Below the pieces are notes generated by a model that saw only the letters and a program-made list of their open reading frames with translations, was not told the origin of the DNA and did not search any database. DNA of 64,000 bases from contig JAMPUU010000022.1 of NCBI GenBank assembly GCA_030144965.1, positions 1 to 64,000 of the forward strand, read 5' to 3'. Source of the DNA: Nitrospira sp. BO4. Lineage in GTDB: Bacteria > Nitrospirota > Nitrospiria > Nitrospirales > Nitrospiraceae. Shown piece after piece: positions 54,950-64,000 of the stretch; the stretch's first letter is position 1; each line of letters opens with the position of its first letter. Both the position numbers and the translations under genes were made by a program.

Positions 54950-56752
54950 TCACATAGTTTCCATGACCGCCTTCAGCTCCGCACCGGTAATGACCTCTCG
55001 CTCCAACAAGAGCTTCGCCCCTCGTTCCAGAGCGGCCTTCTTATCTTCCAGCAATCGCTTCACCCGTCCATATTGCGCCTCGATGATCCGCCGCACTTCG
55101 CAATCGATTTCACGGGCAGTCTCTTCGGAGTAATCGCCTTTTTCAGACGCGACAGGAAGTTGGAGGAACTGAGGCTGTCGTTCCCGTTCCAACGTGATGG
55201 TGCCGAGCTTTTCGCTCATTCCGTAGGCCTTCACCATACTTTTCGCGATGTCTGTGGCCTTGACGAGATCGTTCTGCGCCCCCGTCGAGGCCTCGCCGAA
55301 GATGGTCTCTTCGGCAATCCGCCCGCCGAGCAATACAGCGACTTTATTCTCCAATTCCGATTTCGTCATCAGAAACCGGTCTTCCGTCGGAAGCTGCAGC
55401 GTATAACCGAGTGCCGCCACACCGCGTGGGATGATGGAGATCTTCTGCACCTGATCTGACCCTGGTATGGACAGGGCGACGAGCGCGTGGCCGGTTTCGT
55501 GAAAGGCGACCCGCTCTTTTTCCATCTTGTTCAGGACGCGATTTTTCTTTTCTAATCCGGCGATGACCCGCTCCACGGCCTCCTGCAACTCAGCGAAGCT
55601 CACCTGATCTTTCCCTCGGCGTACCGCGAGTAACGCCGCCTCGTTGATGACATTTGCCAAATCGGCTCCGGAGAATCCCGGTGTCATTGCTGCAATCTGT
55701 TCCAGATCAGCCTCCTGGCTCAACGCCACCTTCTTGGCGTGAACTCGAAGCACGTCCAGACGCCCTTTCTTGTCTGGACGATCCACCGTCACATGGCGAT
55801 CGAATCGACCCGCGCGCAGCAGGGCAGGGTCGAGAATTTCAGGACGGTTGGTGGCGGCCATGAGAATTACGCCGACGCGAGGGTCGAATCCATCCATCTC
55901 GACCAACAGCTGATTGAGGGTTTGCTCACGCTCCTCGTGCGCCATGGGGCCGACACCGCGGGCTTTTCCCAGTGCATCCAACTCGTCGATGAAAATAATG
56001 CAGGGCGCTTTGCCCTTCGCCTGTTCGAACAGATCACGGACTCTGGCCGCCCCCACCCCCACGAACATCTCGACAAACTCGGATCCACTGATGCTGAAAA
56101 ACGGCACTCCTGACTCGCCCGCCACCGCCCTCGCCAGCAGCGTCTTGCCGGTTCCAGGCGGGCCGACGAGGAGGATTCCCTTGGGAATCTTGCCTCCGAG
56201 CTTGGTGAACTTCTCCGGTGTCCTCAGGAACTCGATCACCTCGCGCAATTCGTCTTTGGCCTCGTCTACCCCGGCCACGTCCGCGAACGTCACCTTGACG
56301 TCCTTTTCCATGTAGATCTTCGCCTTCGACTGGCCGACCTGCATGAAGCCGCCCTGGGCCTGTCCCAATCGGCGAAAAATGAAGAACCAGATACCGACAA
56401 AGAGAGCAACCGGGATGATCCACGACAGAAGATCGCGCCAAAACGTGGATTCAATGACTCCGGAAAAAGTGACGCCATGTTGATTGAGTTCGCGGACCAG
56501 GTCCGGGTCCTCGACTCGCACGGTTGCAAAGACCTTCTGCTCTTTCGAATCTCCCTCGGGTTTCAACTTTCCGGTGAGCACTTGGCTGGTCACCGAGACC
56601 TCGGCTACCTTCCCGGTTGCCACCAACTTCTTGAATTCACTGTACGGCAGTTCTTCGACCTTGCTGAGGGCGTGTATGAAGTCATGCACGATCACCACCG
56701 CCATGACGGCGAGCAGCACGTACCAGATTGAAAAGGAGACTTTCTTATTCAT
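54950..56752 (-). CDS. ftsH: ATP-dependent zinc metalloprotease FtsH
   Basis: A 600-residue membrane protease. Two helices (about 9-28 and 107-128) flank a periplasmic domain. The AAA part has [23 protein letters not shown] and [10 protein letters not shown]; the protease site is HETGH (near residue 419) with the third zinc ligand Asp downstream. It degrades misfolded and regulatory membrane proteins. GGAGGAG precedes the ATG. It leads the mla genes. HETGH is a minor variant of the usual HEAGH. Confidence 0.96.
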   Translation of the reverse strand: MNKKVSFSIWYVLLAVMAVVIVHDFIHALSKVEELPYSEFKKLVATGKVAEVSVTSQVLTGKLKPEGDSKEQKVFATVRVEDPDLVRELNQHGVTFSGVIESTFWRDLLSWIIPVALFVGIWFFIFRRLGQAQGGFMQVGQSKAKIYMEKDVKVTFADVAGVDEAKDELREVIEFLRTPEKFTKLGGKIPKGILLVGPPGTGKTLLARAVAGESGVPFFSISGSEFVEMFVGVGAARVRDLFEQAKGKAPCIIFIDELDALGKARGVGPMAHEEREQTLNQLLVEMDGFDPRVGVILMAATNRPEILDPALLRAGRFDRHVTVDRPDKKGRLDVLRVHAKKVALSQEADLEQIAAMTPGFSGADLANVINEAALLAVRRGKDQVSFAELQEAVERVIAGLEKKNRVLNKMEKERVAFHETGHALVALSIPGSDQVQKISIIPRGVAALGYTLQLPTEDRFLMTKSELENKVAVLLGGRIAEETIFGEASTGAQNDLVKATDIAKSMVKAYGMSEKLGTITLERERQPQFLQLPVASEKGDYSEETAREIDCEVRRIIEAQYGRVKRLLEDKKAALERGAKLLLEREVITGAELKAVMETM

Positions 56753-56840
56753 CGGCGTTGCTCCTCCAGGGTGCTGAGCGGGACTTTCCCCAGCGCCGAC
56801 AGCTTGAACATTGACCGATTCTCAGCATCTACGCGTAACT

Positions 56841-57818
56841 CTAGAACATAAAATAGGCGCCGGCTCCAAACGACTCGGTCTTCTGTGAGTAGAAGAACTG
56901 CCCATAAGGATTATATCCGTGATAGTAGTTGAAAAGAATCCGCAGGCGCTTGAATGATCCGGCCCGAGACATGTCGAAGCCCATGAGCAAGTTGGTGTTG
57001 ATATACCAGGCCTGCTCTTCGACGGACTTAAAGTCCGCCGTCAGGACGGGCGAAAAGCGGATCGGATTCGAGAATAGACCAAACAGGTACGATCGTCCCA
57101 CTGGCGTCGGTGTCCGCGCTTCGAAACCCCATTGCACGGTATTGCGGTCGATCTGGGAGGGTTGTCGATTGACCATCACCGCTCCTCCCCCGTACAGACG
57201 CAGCCATTTCTGGACATCATAGGACACAATCATATCGACTTCTTCAAACTGGAGGCCGATCGACTGAAATCCAGGGTGAGCCCCCAGGAACTCATCTCCA
57301 ATGTGACTGCTCTGGTGATAAAAGCGCAGGCGTGCGGACCAGTTGCCATGGCGCCAGGTCAGCGGGATGCCCACGTTGAAGTCGACATTGATGAGTGCGG
57401 AATTCGACGTATCCAAATCAAATTGCGCGAAAATCCCCGTCAGGAGGCTGATTTGCCATCCATTACATCCGTTTCGCCTGGTATAGAATCCAAAATTTTC
57501 TCCAATGCCGACCGACCCAATGTTCGCATTGGTCCGTTCATTTCGAGATTGCATGGATTGCCAGAGTGCAAAGAATTGCGGCTGCTTCGGATCGGCCAAG
57601 AGGGGACGAAACAGATCATCCGACGGAAACATCTCACTCGTGGCTTCCCCTTCCGAGAGTTCAGGAGGTTGCTGGTACCGGCAATCCAGTACCTCTTTCG
57701 GCGTCGAGTCATTCGGCTTCTTCTCGTTCGAATCATCAGCATAGGCCTGTCCTGCGAGCAGGCAGACGATAACCACGATCCCGATAATCCATCGTTCGAC
57801 AGACACTCTGCGACCCAT
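56841..57818 (-). CDS. DUF1207-type outer-membrane protein
   Basis: A 325-residue exported protein with signal peptide, then a beta-strand-rich sequence with alternating aromatic residues (e.g. WSARLRFYHQSSHIGDEFL, LRLYGGGAVMV) and a final AYFMF ending in Phe, typical of outer-membrane barrels. It fits DUF1207. Function is unknown. It is separated from ftsH by about 88 bases. Confidence 0.8.
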   Translation of the reverse strand: MGRRVSVERWIIGIVVIVCLLAGQAYADDSNEKKPNDSTPKEVLDCRYQQPPELSEGEATSEMFPSDDLFRPLLADPKQPQFFALWQSMQSRNERTNANIGSVGIGENFGFYTRRNGCNGWQISLLTGIFAQFDLDTSNSALINVDFNVGIPLTWRHGNWSARLRFYHQSSHIGDEFLGAHPGFQSIGLQFEEVDMIVSYDVQKWLRLYGGGAVMVNRQPSQIDRNTVQWGFEARTPTPVGRSYLFGLFSNPIRFSPVLTADFKSVEEQAWYINTNLLMGFDMSRAGSFKRLRILFNYYHGYNPYGQFFYSQKTESFGAGAYFMF

Positions 57819-58059
57819 GAAATCCTCCCATCCAAAATTGTGCAGTACAGGCTGGACGCCGCTTCCAATAGCACATTTCGGATGGGAAATTCACATGGTT
57901 TTGTCGCGGTTCGCTTCGATTTTGCGGTGTGCCAAGGTGGCACATTGAGTACATCCAGAGTGTACATGGCCATTCCGTCGCACTCCGAGAATGCAGACCC
58001 GGTCTGGTGACCATGACCGCAGCATCCACGAACGGGCGGACACATGGATCACTGCCTTG

Positions 58060-60456
58060 TCATGCATGGGGCCGCCGTACAGACTTCCTATTCCCACTCC
58101 ACTTCCATCGACTGATCTCCGGCATATCTTCACCATGCTCCCTGATGTATTGCTTGTGCTCCACACGTTTGTCTCGTATGGCCTGCTTGGTATAGTCGGC
58201 CCGCGAGCCGCGCAGGGGTATCCGGTCGATGACGTCGACGACCAGATGAAACCGGTCGATATCGTTCATCACCGCCATGTCGAAAGGTGTCGTCGTGGTT
58301 CCCTCCTCCTTATACCCACGTACATGCAGGTTCTTGTGATTGGTCCGCCGGTACGTGAGCCGGTGAATCAGCCAGGGATAACCATGGAAGGCGAAAATGA
58401 TCGGCTTGTCGATCGTAAAGAGCGCGTCAAAATCCCGGTCGGACAATCCGTTCGGATGCTCGGCCGGAGGCTGCAGCTTCATGAGATCCACCACGTTGAC
58501 CACGCGCACCTTCACGTCCGGTAAATATCGGCGCAGCAAGGAAACAGCGGCCAGCGTTTCCATCGTCGGGACATCGCCGCAACAGGCCATCACGATATCC
58601 GGTTCGCTGTCCTTGTCGTTACTTGCCCATGCCCAAATGCCGATTCCCGCTGTGCAATGAGCGATCGCCTCGTTCATATTGAGCCATTGGGGAGCCGATT
58701 GCTTGCCGGCCACGATCACGTTGACATGGTTTCGGCTACGCAAGCAGTGATCCGTGACACATAACAGCGTATTGGCATCGGGCGGCAGATACACTCTGAT
58801 CACCTCGGCCTTCTTATTCACCACATGATCGATGAAGCCTGGATCTTGATGGCTGAAACCATTGTGATCCTGCCGCCAGACGTGAGACGACAGTAAATAG
58901 TTCAGCGAGGCGATCGGTCTTCGCCACGGAATATGGTCACAGACCTTCAGCCACTTGGCATGCTGATTGAACATCGAGTCGATGATGTGAATGAAGGCCT
59001 CATAACAGGAAAAAAATCCGTGTCGGCCCGTCAACAGGTAGCCTTCCAGCCACCCCTGACATTGGTGCTCACTCAGCATCTCCATGACCCGACCGTCCGG
59101 TGCCAGGTGGTCGTCATATGGATACCGCTCCGCCATCCAGGCTCGGTTCGTCACCTCCAATACGTCCTGCCAGCGGTTGGAATTGTTCTCGTCGGGACTG
59201 AAGAGACGGAAGTTCCGGCTGTCCATATTGAGCGCCATGGTGTCCCGCAGAAATGTCCCCATGACGCGGGTGGCCTGGGCTTCGACGGCACCCGGTTTTT
59301 TCACGGTGACGGCGTATCGGCGGAAATCGGGCAGACGCAAATCTTTAAGGAGAACTCCGCCGTTGGCGTGGAGATTCGCGCTCATCCGGCGTTCTCCCTT
59401 GGGCGCTAACTCAGCGAGCTCAGACTTGAATCGTCCTGTTTTGTCAAACAGCGTTTCCGGCTCATAACTTTTCATCCACCGCTCAAGAATCTTGACATGG
59501 GCCGGTTTGTCCATGTCCCCCATCGGGACTTGATGGGACCGCCAGTAGTCTTCGGTCCGCTTGCCGTCGATCTCCGGCGGACAGGTCCAGCCTTTGGGTG
59601 TTCGAAGCACGATCATCGGCCAGATCGGTCGCTTTTCTGCACCTTTGCGGGCGGCGGCCCTTATCCGCCGGAGGTCCGTCACTACTGCGTCGAGCGTCGA
59701 GGCCATTACGTGATGCATGACGGAGGGGTCGTTGCCCTCGACGAAATAGGGACGATAGCCGTAACCGCGAAACAGGTCCTCCAATTCGTCACGGCTGATC
59801 CGCGCCAGGACCGCAGGACTCGCAATTTTGTACCCGTTCAGATGGAGGATGGGTAGAACGACGCCGTCAGTGACCGGGTTGAGAAACTTGTTGGAATGCC
59901 AGCTCGTCGCGAGCGGACCGGTTTCGGCCTCGCCGTCGCCGACCACGCAGGCGACGATCAGGTCGGGATTATCGAATGCGGCCCCGTACGCGTGGGACAG
60001 CGAGTATCCCAATTCGCCTCCTTCGTGGATGGAACCGGGCGTTTCCGGTGCCACATGGCTGGGAATGCCTCCCGGAAAAGAAAATTGCTTGAACAGTCGC
60101 TTCAGGCCTTGTTCATCCTGCGACACGTTCGGATAGATTTCGCTGTAGGTCCCTTCGAGGTAGGTATTCGCGACAAGCCCCGGCCCCCCATGGCCGGGCC
60201 CGGCGATATAGATCATGTTGAGGTCGTGCTGCTTGATGATCCGGTTGAGATGCACATAGATGAAGTTCAAGCCCGGCGTCGTTCCCCAATGACCAAGCAA
60301 GCGCGGTTTGATGTGGGCGCGCGTCAGCGGTTTCGTCAGCAGCGGATTGTCGTACAGATAGATTTGACCGACGGACAAATAATTCGCCGCCCGCCAATAG
60401 GCATCCATCTTCTTCAGGAGGTCAGGACTCACTGATGTCTTGGTTTTGCGCGCCAT
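58060..60456 (-). CDS. xfp: Phosphoketolase (Xfp)
   Basis: A 798-residue thiamine diphosphate enzyme that cleaves xylulose 5-phosphate or fructose 6-phosphate into acetyl phosphate plus glyceraldehyde 3-phosphate or erythrose 4-phosphate. It has GPGHGGP (about residue 86), [19 protein letters not shown] (about 138) and the ThDP motif [11 protein letters not shown] (about 172-182). It follows ackA after nine bases, so both are one operon and convert sugar phosphate to acetate with ATP gain. GAGGAAGC precedes the ATG. Confidence 0.95.
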   Translation of the reverse strand: MARKTKTSVSPDLLKKMDAYWRAANYLSVGQIYLYDNPLLTKPLTRAHIKPRLLGHWGTTPGLNFIYVHLNRIIKQHDLNMIYIAGPGHGGPGLVANTYLEGTYSEIYPNVSQDEQGLKRLFKQFSFPGGIPSHVAPETPGSIHEGGELGYSLSHAYGAAFDNPDLIVACVVGDGEAETGPLATSWHSNKFLNPVTDGVVLPILHLNGYKIASPAVLARISRDELEDLFRGYGYRPYFVEGNDPSVMHHVMASTLDAVVTDLRRIRAAARKGAEKRPIWPMIVLRTPKGWTCPPEIDGKRTEDYWRSHQVPMGDMDKPAHVKILERWMKSYEPETLFDKTGRFKSELAELAPKGERRMSANLHANGGVLLKDLRLPDFRRYAVTVKKPGAVEAQATRVMGTFLRDTMALNMDSRNFRLFSPDENNSNRWQDVLEVTNRAWMAERYPYDDHLAPDGRVMEMLSEHQCQGWLEGYLLTGRHGFFSCYEAFIHIIDSMFNQHAKWLKVCDHIPWRRPIASLNYLLSSHVWRQDHNGFSHQDPGFIDHVVNKKAEVIRVYLPPDANTLLCVTDHCLRSRNHVNVIVAGKQSAPQWLNMNEAIAHCTAGIGIWAWASNDKDSEPDIVMACCGDVPTMETLAAVSLLRRYLPDVKVRVVNVVDLMKLQPPAEHPNGLSDRDFDALFTIDKPIIFAFHGYPWLIHRLTYRRTNHKNLHVRGYKEEGTTTTPFDMAVMNDIDRFHLVVDVIDRIPLRGSRADYTKQAIRDKRVEHKQYIREHGEDMPEISRWKWSGNRKSVRRPHA

Positions 60457-60465
60457 GCTTCCTCA

Positions 60466-61674
60466 CTACGTTGTAGGGTTGACTCCGAGCAACCGAATGA
60501 TCGATTCCGCAATCTCACGTTCTTCGTCCGTATGCATCACGCGAATCGTCACGGGGGATGCCTGTTTGGATATCACCGGGGCGTTGGCCTCGTTGGGCGT
60601 CGCATCGACGACGATGCCGAGAAATTCCAAGCCGTCGCAGATGCGTGCGCGAATCACCGGAGCATGCTCTCCGATCCCGGCGCTGAAGACCAAGGTGTCC
60701 AATCCGCCCAGCACCGCTGCCAACGCGCCGATCCATTTTCGAGATTGATAACAAAACAACTCAACCGCCTCGGCTGCCCGCGGATCACGCTGCTCTTGAT
60801 TGAGCAAGTCCCGCATATCAGAACTGATCTCCGAAACTCCGAGCAAGCCCGATTCGGTATTCACCATCCGGTGAAACCGCTCGACGGTCATGCCTTCTGT
60901 TCGCGCCAAGTAAGGAAGCACCCCCGGATCAAGATCTCCGGACCGACGGCTCATCGGCAGGCCGGAAACAGGAGTGAAGCCCATCGTGGTATCGACACTC
61001 TGGCCATTGTTGACCGCGACCATGCTTGCTCCGTTTCCAAGATGAGCCAGAATGATACGACCGTTTGCTTCACCCGGCTTTCCAACTCTGGCCAGCTCTT
61101 TCATGAGAAAGGCATAGGACAACCCGTGGAATCCGTATCGTTGCAGCCCCAGCTTCTCATATCGCCGGGGAATCGGAAGCCGGTAGGCCATGCGCGGCAT
61201 GCTACGGTGGAAGGCGGTATCGAAACAGGCAACCTGCGGGAGGTCAGGATACCGTTGCGCAAACCCCTTGATCAATTCGATCTCAGCCGGGAGATGCTCT
61301 GGGTCAAAAGGGCTCAATCGCTGCAACTCTTCTATGACAGCGGGGGTTATCATTTGGGATTCACGATAATGTCTGCCACCATGCACTACCCGATGTCCGA
61401 TCGCGCGGAGTGGATGATGCGCGAGCATCTCTTTGACACAATCCAATAGAGGGTCGATACAAGCCAAGTGATGAGAAACTTGGAACTTCCGACTTTCGGC
61501 GGCATCCGCGTCGCTACGAGTCCATGTCAATGTTCCATCCGGTGATCCGATGCGGTCGATTGATCCGGACACAACACGGACCGGCGTATCCCCGGCTCGA
61601 AAGAGCGAGAACTTGAGTGAGGACGACCCTCCATTGATCGCTAAGATCGAACCGACAGAATCCGACTGTGTCAT
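60466..61674 (-). CDS. ackA: Acetate kinase
   Basis: A 402-residue enzyme interconverting acetyl phosphate and acetate with ADP/ATP. It shows INGGSSSLKFSLF at the N-terminus, GHRVVHGG, FDTAFH, HLGNGASM and the catalytic-Arg block MSRRSGDLDP. The last differs slightly from the common MGTRSGDIDP. CAGGAAG precedes the ATG. First gene of ackA-xfp. Confidence 0.95.
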   Translation of the reverse strand: MTQSDSVGSILAINGGSSSLKFSLFRAGDTPVRVVSGSIDRIGSPDGTLTWTRSDADAAESRKFQVSHHLACIDPLLDCVKEMLAHHPLRAIGHRVVHGGRHYRESQMITPAVIEELQRLSPFDPEHLPAEIELIKGFAQRYPDLPQVACFDTAFHRSMPRMAYRLPIPRRYEKLGLQRYGFHGLSYAFLMKELARVGKPGEANGRIILAHLGNGASMVAVNNGQSVDTTMGFTPVSGLPMSRRSGDLDPGVLPYLARTEGMTVERFHRMVNTESGLLGVSEISSDMRDLLNQEQRDPRAAEAVELFCYQSRKWIGALAAVLGGLDTLVFSAGIGEHAPVIRARICDGLEFLGIVVDATPNEANAPVISKQASPVTIRVMHTDEEREIAESIIRLLGVNPTT

Positions 61675-62120
61675 GCTCGCTTCCTGATCCGTAGTTTACA
61701 TAACCGCGACATCAACTGCGATGCAGACGCATTCTAAACACCTCGCCTCAATGGTGTTGCGCATGGCTGCTTAAATGGCATCGCACAGGCTCAGTTTCTG
61801 TTCGAGAAGAGGTATCTCGGATTCCTCCACGGCAATTACCAACTGCGAGCAGCTCTGCGACGAAGCCGTATCATCATATGCCTTAAGAGAGTTGAATGAA
61901 TGTCTTCCACGCTTCCGGGAGAACTGCAAGGAGAGAGTTGATGGGGTAAACAGGGCATCTATGGCGGATTTCGATTGGACAATTGATGAGTTGAGACCTA
62001 CCGACGGTGGGCCTGAGAACCAATAGACTTGGACTGAGTGGTAGCCATGGCTGTTGCATAAGGCCATAGACCAGGAGGGCGTTTTGCGTACCGAAGGAAA
62101 GGAAGACCAGCCATCGTCTA
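61675..62120. other. Intergenic, no convincing gene
   Basis: About 445 bases between ackA and the receiver protein, both on the minus strand, so it holds the ackA promoter. Two overlapping opposite-strand frames (about 83 and 98 codons) cover the middle but have no ribosome site and resemble nothing; I do not call them. Confidence 0.4.
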
Positions 62121-62588
62121 CTACACGGCGTGACGCATGCCGGAGCTACTCGCGTCGGTGACCTTGCTGACCGCCTGAGAAATTACACGATACAGCTGCT
62201 CATGCGCGGCCCCCTTGTCGAGCAATGTATGGGCACCGGCATTCGACATCGCCTCTTGATTCTTCTTTCCCACGTTGAATGAGAGGCCGATGACATGCAA
62301 GTCAGGATGTTTTCGCATGATGCGTCCTGTCGCTTCAATCCCGTCCATCCCCGGCATGTTGATGTCCATTACGACCACCGCCGGCTTCAACCGGTCCACC
62401 TGCTTCACTGCCTCCTCTCCATTTGCCGCCTCACCCACTAGGGTAATATCGACGAAACGATCAAGCGACTTTCGCAATGCCTGGCGGACGAGGAAGTGGT
62501 CATCCACCAGCAGGACACGAATGGGTCTCAGTGGCTTCTGGTGATAGGTCGAACGCTGAGTACGATGAGCGACGGCATGTGCCGGCAT
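62121..62588 (-). CDS. Stand-alone response-regulator receiver protein
   Basis: A 155-residue protein with one receiver domain (about 22-145): acidic pair VDD29-30, phosphoacceptor Asp75 in VVMDINMPGMDG, Ser in GLSFNVG, and Lys in LLDKGA. No DNA-binding domain follows, so it must act through a partner, perhaps in phosphorelay. AGGAGG is seven bases before the ATG. Confidence 0.87.
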   Translation of the reverse strand: MPAHAVAHRTQRSTYHQKPLRPIRVLLVDDHFLVRQALRKSLDRFVDITLVGEAANGEEAVKQVDRLKPAVVVMDINMPGMDGIEATGRIMRKHPDLHVIGLSFNVGKKNQEAMSNAGAHTLLDKGAAHEQLYRVISQAVSKVTDASSSGMRHAV

Positions 62589-62612
62589 AGGGACCTCCTA
62601 TCGGTAAGGCAA

Positions 62613-62858
62613 TTACTTCTGACTGAGATACGGATCATCGATCTCGGTGCAGCATTCAAGGCAACGAACCTTGCCCGTTCGTTTGCCGCTTCTGGTCAGG
62701 ACATCAGCGATGAGGCGCTGATGTGTGCAGCCCATTTTTCGGGCGGCGACACCAATCTCCGGTTCGGCGTTCTGAATCACCTGCATTTCCATTGATGGCT
62801 CAAATATCTCCACACGAATCGCATTGTCATTTTGGGGTACATGCAGATGTCGGTTCAC
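62613..62858 (-). CDS. Small cysteine-containing hypothetical protein
   Basis: An 81-residue protein starting at a GTG with GAGGA six bases before. It has VRCLECCTEID near the C-terminus, which could bind a metal. No family recognised. It ends 24 bases before the receiver gene on the same strand. Confidence 0.5.
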   Translation of the reverse strand: MNRHLHVPQNDNAIRVEIFEPSMEMQVIQNAEPEIGVAARKMGCTHQRLIADVLTRSGKRTGKVRCLECCTEIDDPYLSQK

Positions 62859-62933
62859 TGGAGATCCTCAGACCAGGTACTCATGAGGCCGAATAGCGAC
62901 ACATCCTAAGGCGTGTGCTCGCTTACGGTAAGA

Positions 62934-63203
62934 CTAAGTAATGCCCTGCTGAACTATCCGAGGGTGAACAGGCGAAACGTCCACACGCGTGTCTCCTGCA
63001 GGACGATAGGTTTGTATCCTGTAGGTCCTATCGGCATCCAATGTCACACGGATCTCTTCCCTCCGGCTTAGCTGATCAATGGCTAGGAACACCTGATTCC
63101 AGGTCAAGTCCGGACAGAGTGCCACAATTTCTTCCATGAGACACGCCGTGCCCTGCTGCTCCAGTGCGATTCGAACTCGATCAACGAACGCGTCTGTAGC
63201 CAT
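62934..63203 (-). CDS. Small winged-helix-like hypothetical protein
   Basis: An 89-residue protein; MEEIVALCPDLTWNQVFLAIDQLSRREEIRVTLDADRTYRI looks like a winged-helix fold with a strand pair, so it could bind DNA. AGGTAGGTGA precedes the ATG. Palindromic sites lie upstream of its start. Confidence 0.55.
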   Translation of the reverse strand: MATDAFVDRVRIALEQQGTACLMEEIVALCPDLTWNQVFLAIDQLSRREEIRVTLDADRTYRIQTYRPAGDTRVDVSPVHPRIVQQGIT

Positions 63204-63267
63204 GAGTCACCTACCTTTCTCATGCCTTCGGGCGGTTTACCTTTTCTAATACAGAGAGGAATACGTA

Positions 63268-63293
63268 GAAAACTAGGAGTTGCCCCAGTTTTC
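63268..63293. promoter_or_regulatory. Operator-like inverted repeat
   Basis: GAAAACT (63268-63274) pairs with AGTTTTC (63287-63293); the left arm overlaps a second symmetry AACT-AGG-AGTT. It lies about 65 bases upstream of the 63203 start. Confidence 0.5.
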
Positions 63294-63460
63294 AAGGCGA
63301 ATGTTGCCGGCCAGTGCGAGCGGGCTTTCTAGGGGAGGGCTCTGCTGCGTATTAATTAAATGGGATGAAAAATGATCGGGTGGTGGATATGAGCAACCAA
63401 CGGTCGACTTCTCATGCCTGGCTTCTTCTATGGGGGCCGAACCTACAAGAGCACCATATG

Positions 63461-63477
63461 GCCAACTAGGAGTTGGC
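63461..63477. promoter_or_regulatory. Operator-like palindrome
   Basis: GCCAACT-AGG-AGTTGGC is a perfect 7-base inverted repeat with a 3-base centre. Its core AACTAGGAGTT recurs at 63271. It could be a binding site for a dimeric regulator. Confidence 0.55.
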
Positions 63478-63658
63478 TCTATTTCCAACACTAATTTTGC
63501 TGGGAGTAGAGTCACATGCCTGGGTTTCACCCTTGGTCGCCAGTCTATGAGAGACAACGCTAAGGCCAGGAGAGTGCGTCCAGTTAGCGATTGAATCTAA
63601 AATCACACGTTCGGTGAACTATTTCTCGCAGCGGAGCCGGAGCTGTGACCGAACAGGG

Positions 63659-64000
63659 CTAGGGCTGTTCGTGAGTCAGTCCTTGCGCAATGGCGTACCG
63701 CACTAGCTCCGTCGTCGTGTGAATGTCCAACTCCTTCATCAAGCAGTTTTTGTGGAACTCGACGGTCTTCACGGAGAGCTTCAGTAGCTCGGCAACCTCT
63801 TTTGTTCTCTTGCCTTCGCCGATCAATTGCAACACTTCGCGCTGCCGAGGTGTCAATTCGGCAATGGACCCCTTGACGGACGGTCCTTCTTCAGCCTTCA
63901 GGGCTTTCTCGATGACCGGCTTGGCGATGGACGGAGTCAGATAGTATTTTCCCTGCAGAACGGCCTCGATCGCCTGCGGTAATTCTGAGACGGCGGATTG
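63659..64000 (-). CDS. NarL/LuxR-type response regulator, C-terminal part
   Basis: The gene runs off the window edge; 113 residues are visible. They comprise the end of the receiver domain (YYLTPSIAKPVIEKAL) and a complete LuxR helix-turn-helix (LTPRQREVLQLIGEG, VAELLKLSVKTVEFHKNCLMKELDI), ending in GLTHEQP. It binds DNA in two-component signalling. The upstream sensor is not in view. Confidence 0.88.
   Translation of the reverse strand, partial: QSAVSELPQAIEAVLQGKYYLTPSIAKPVIEKALKAEEGPSVKGSIAELTPRQREVLQLIGEGKRTKEVAELLKLSVKTVEFHKNCLMKELDIHTTTELVRYAIAQGLTHEQP

Larger units (their letters stand above)
63204..63658. promoter_or_regulatory. Regulatory region with two palindromes
   Basis: About 455 bases with no convincing gene (a 94-codon minus-strand frame is low-quality). 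It contains two operator-like palindromes described separately and should include the promoter of the 62934-63203 gene. Confidence 0.5.

Noticed and set aside
61771..62067. Opposing 98- and 83-codon frames
   Set aside because: Overlap each other, no supporting signals.
63273..63557. 94-codon minus-strand frame
   Set aside because: Covers the palindromic region, no ribosome site, unlikely composition.
1..64000. CRISPR arrays, tRNA, rRNA, insertion sequences
   Set aside because: No regularly spaced repeats, no tRNA arm consensus in gaps and no transposase motif found by eye; a covariance-model scan would be decisive.

Overview
The window looks like chromosomal DNA of a Nitrospira-type bacterium (Nitrospirota), possibly a comammox or nitrite-oxidising lineage. 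This is inferred from the gene combination: a group 3b [NiFe] hydrogenase with hyp genes, an archaeal-type fructose-bisphosphate aldolase/phosphatase, many small periplasmic c-type cytochromes, and an AcsA-PDH cassette. No rRNA, tRNA, nxr, amo or hao gene is present to confirm it. Genes are dense, often joined by ATGA overlaps, and mostly preceded by good Shine-Dalgarno sequences. I saw no transposase, phage gene or CRISPR array.

Layout. 0-3 kb: SPFH and small lipoproteins, then the FBP aldolase/phosphatase. 3-14.4 kb (minus strand): hydBGDA, endopeptidase, hypA, hypF, hypC, a 5'-nucleotidase, hypD, hypE; no hypB is present. 14.4-15.3 kb: a long stretch without a convincing gene. 15.3-19.6 kb: stress genes (zinc ribbon, Hsp20, a short membrane peptide, phosphoribosyltransferase-like, zinc protein, NTF2-like, tandem Usp, cytochrome c). 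19.9-29.2 kb: acetyl-CoA metabolism (AcsA, PDH E1 alpha/beta, E2, an acyl carrier protein, a thioredoxin-CcdA-like membrane protein, a GNAT/ADP-forming acyl-CoA synthetase fusion). 29.3-40.7 kb (minus strand): an oxidoreductase, then a c-type cytochrome and stress island with eight cytochromes, hemerythrin, CpxP/Spy-like protein, CBS protein, lipoprotein Cu/Zn SOD, DsrE, OsmC and a TsdA-like diheme protein.

41.0-51.1 kb (plus strand): a single 3085-residue non-ribosomal peptide synthetase (FAAL-PCP-C-A-PCP-C-A-PCP-TE) followed by its phosphopantetheinyl transferase. This is the most unusual locus. It is predicted to make a fatty-acylated dipeptide-like product, with glycine as the probable second residue. 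The first C domain has an altered active-site motif, and the thioesterase has Cys in place of Ser as nucleophile. 51.1-56.8 kb (minus strand): ftsH, then an Mla-type lipid ABC transporter (mlaE with STAS, mlaF, mlaD, auxiliary lipoprotein). 56.8-61.7 kb: a DUF1207 outer-membrane protein and ackA-xfp (acetate kinase, phosphoketolase). 61.7-64 kb: two response regulators, the second cut by the window end, two small unknown proteins and two palindromic operator-like sites.

Together the genes describe an autotroph or mixotroph with a flexible acetyl-CoA/acetate node (AcsA, PDH, ADP-forming synthetase, phosphoketolase, acetate kinase), a cytosolic NAD(P)-linked hydrogenase, a rich periplasmic electron-transfer and oxidative-stress inventory, and one orphan lipopeptide pathway.
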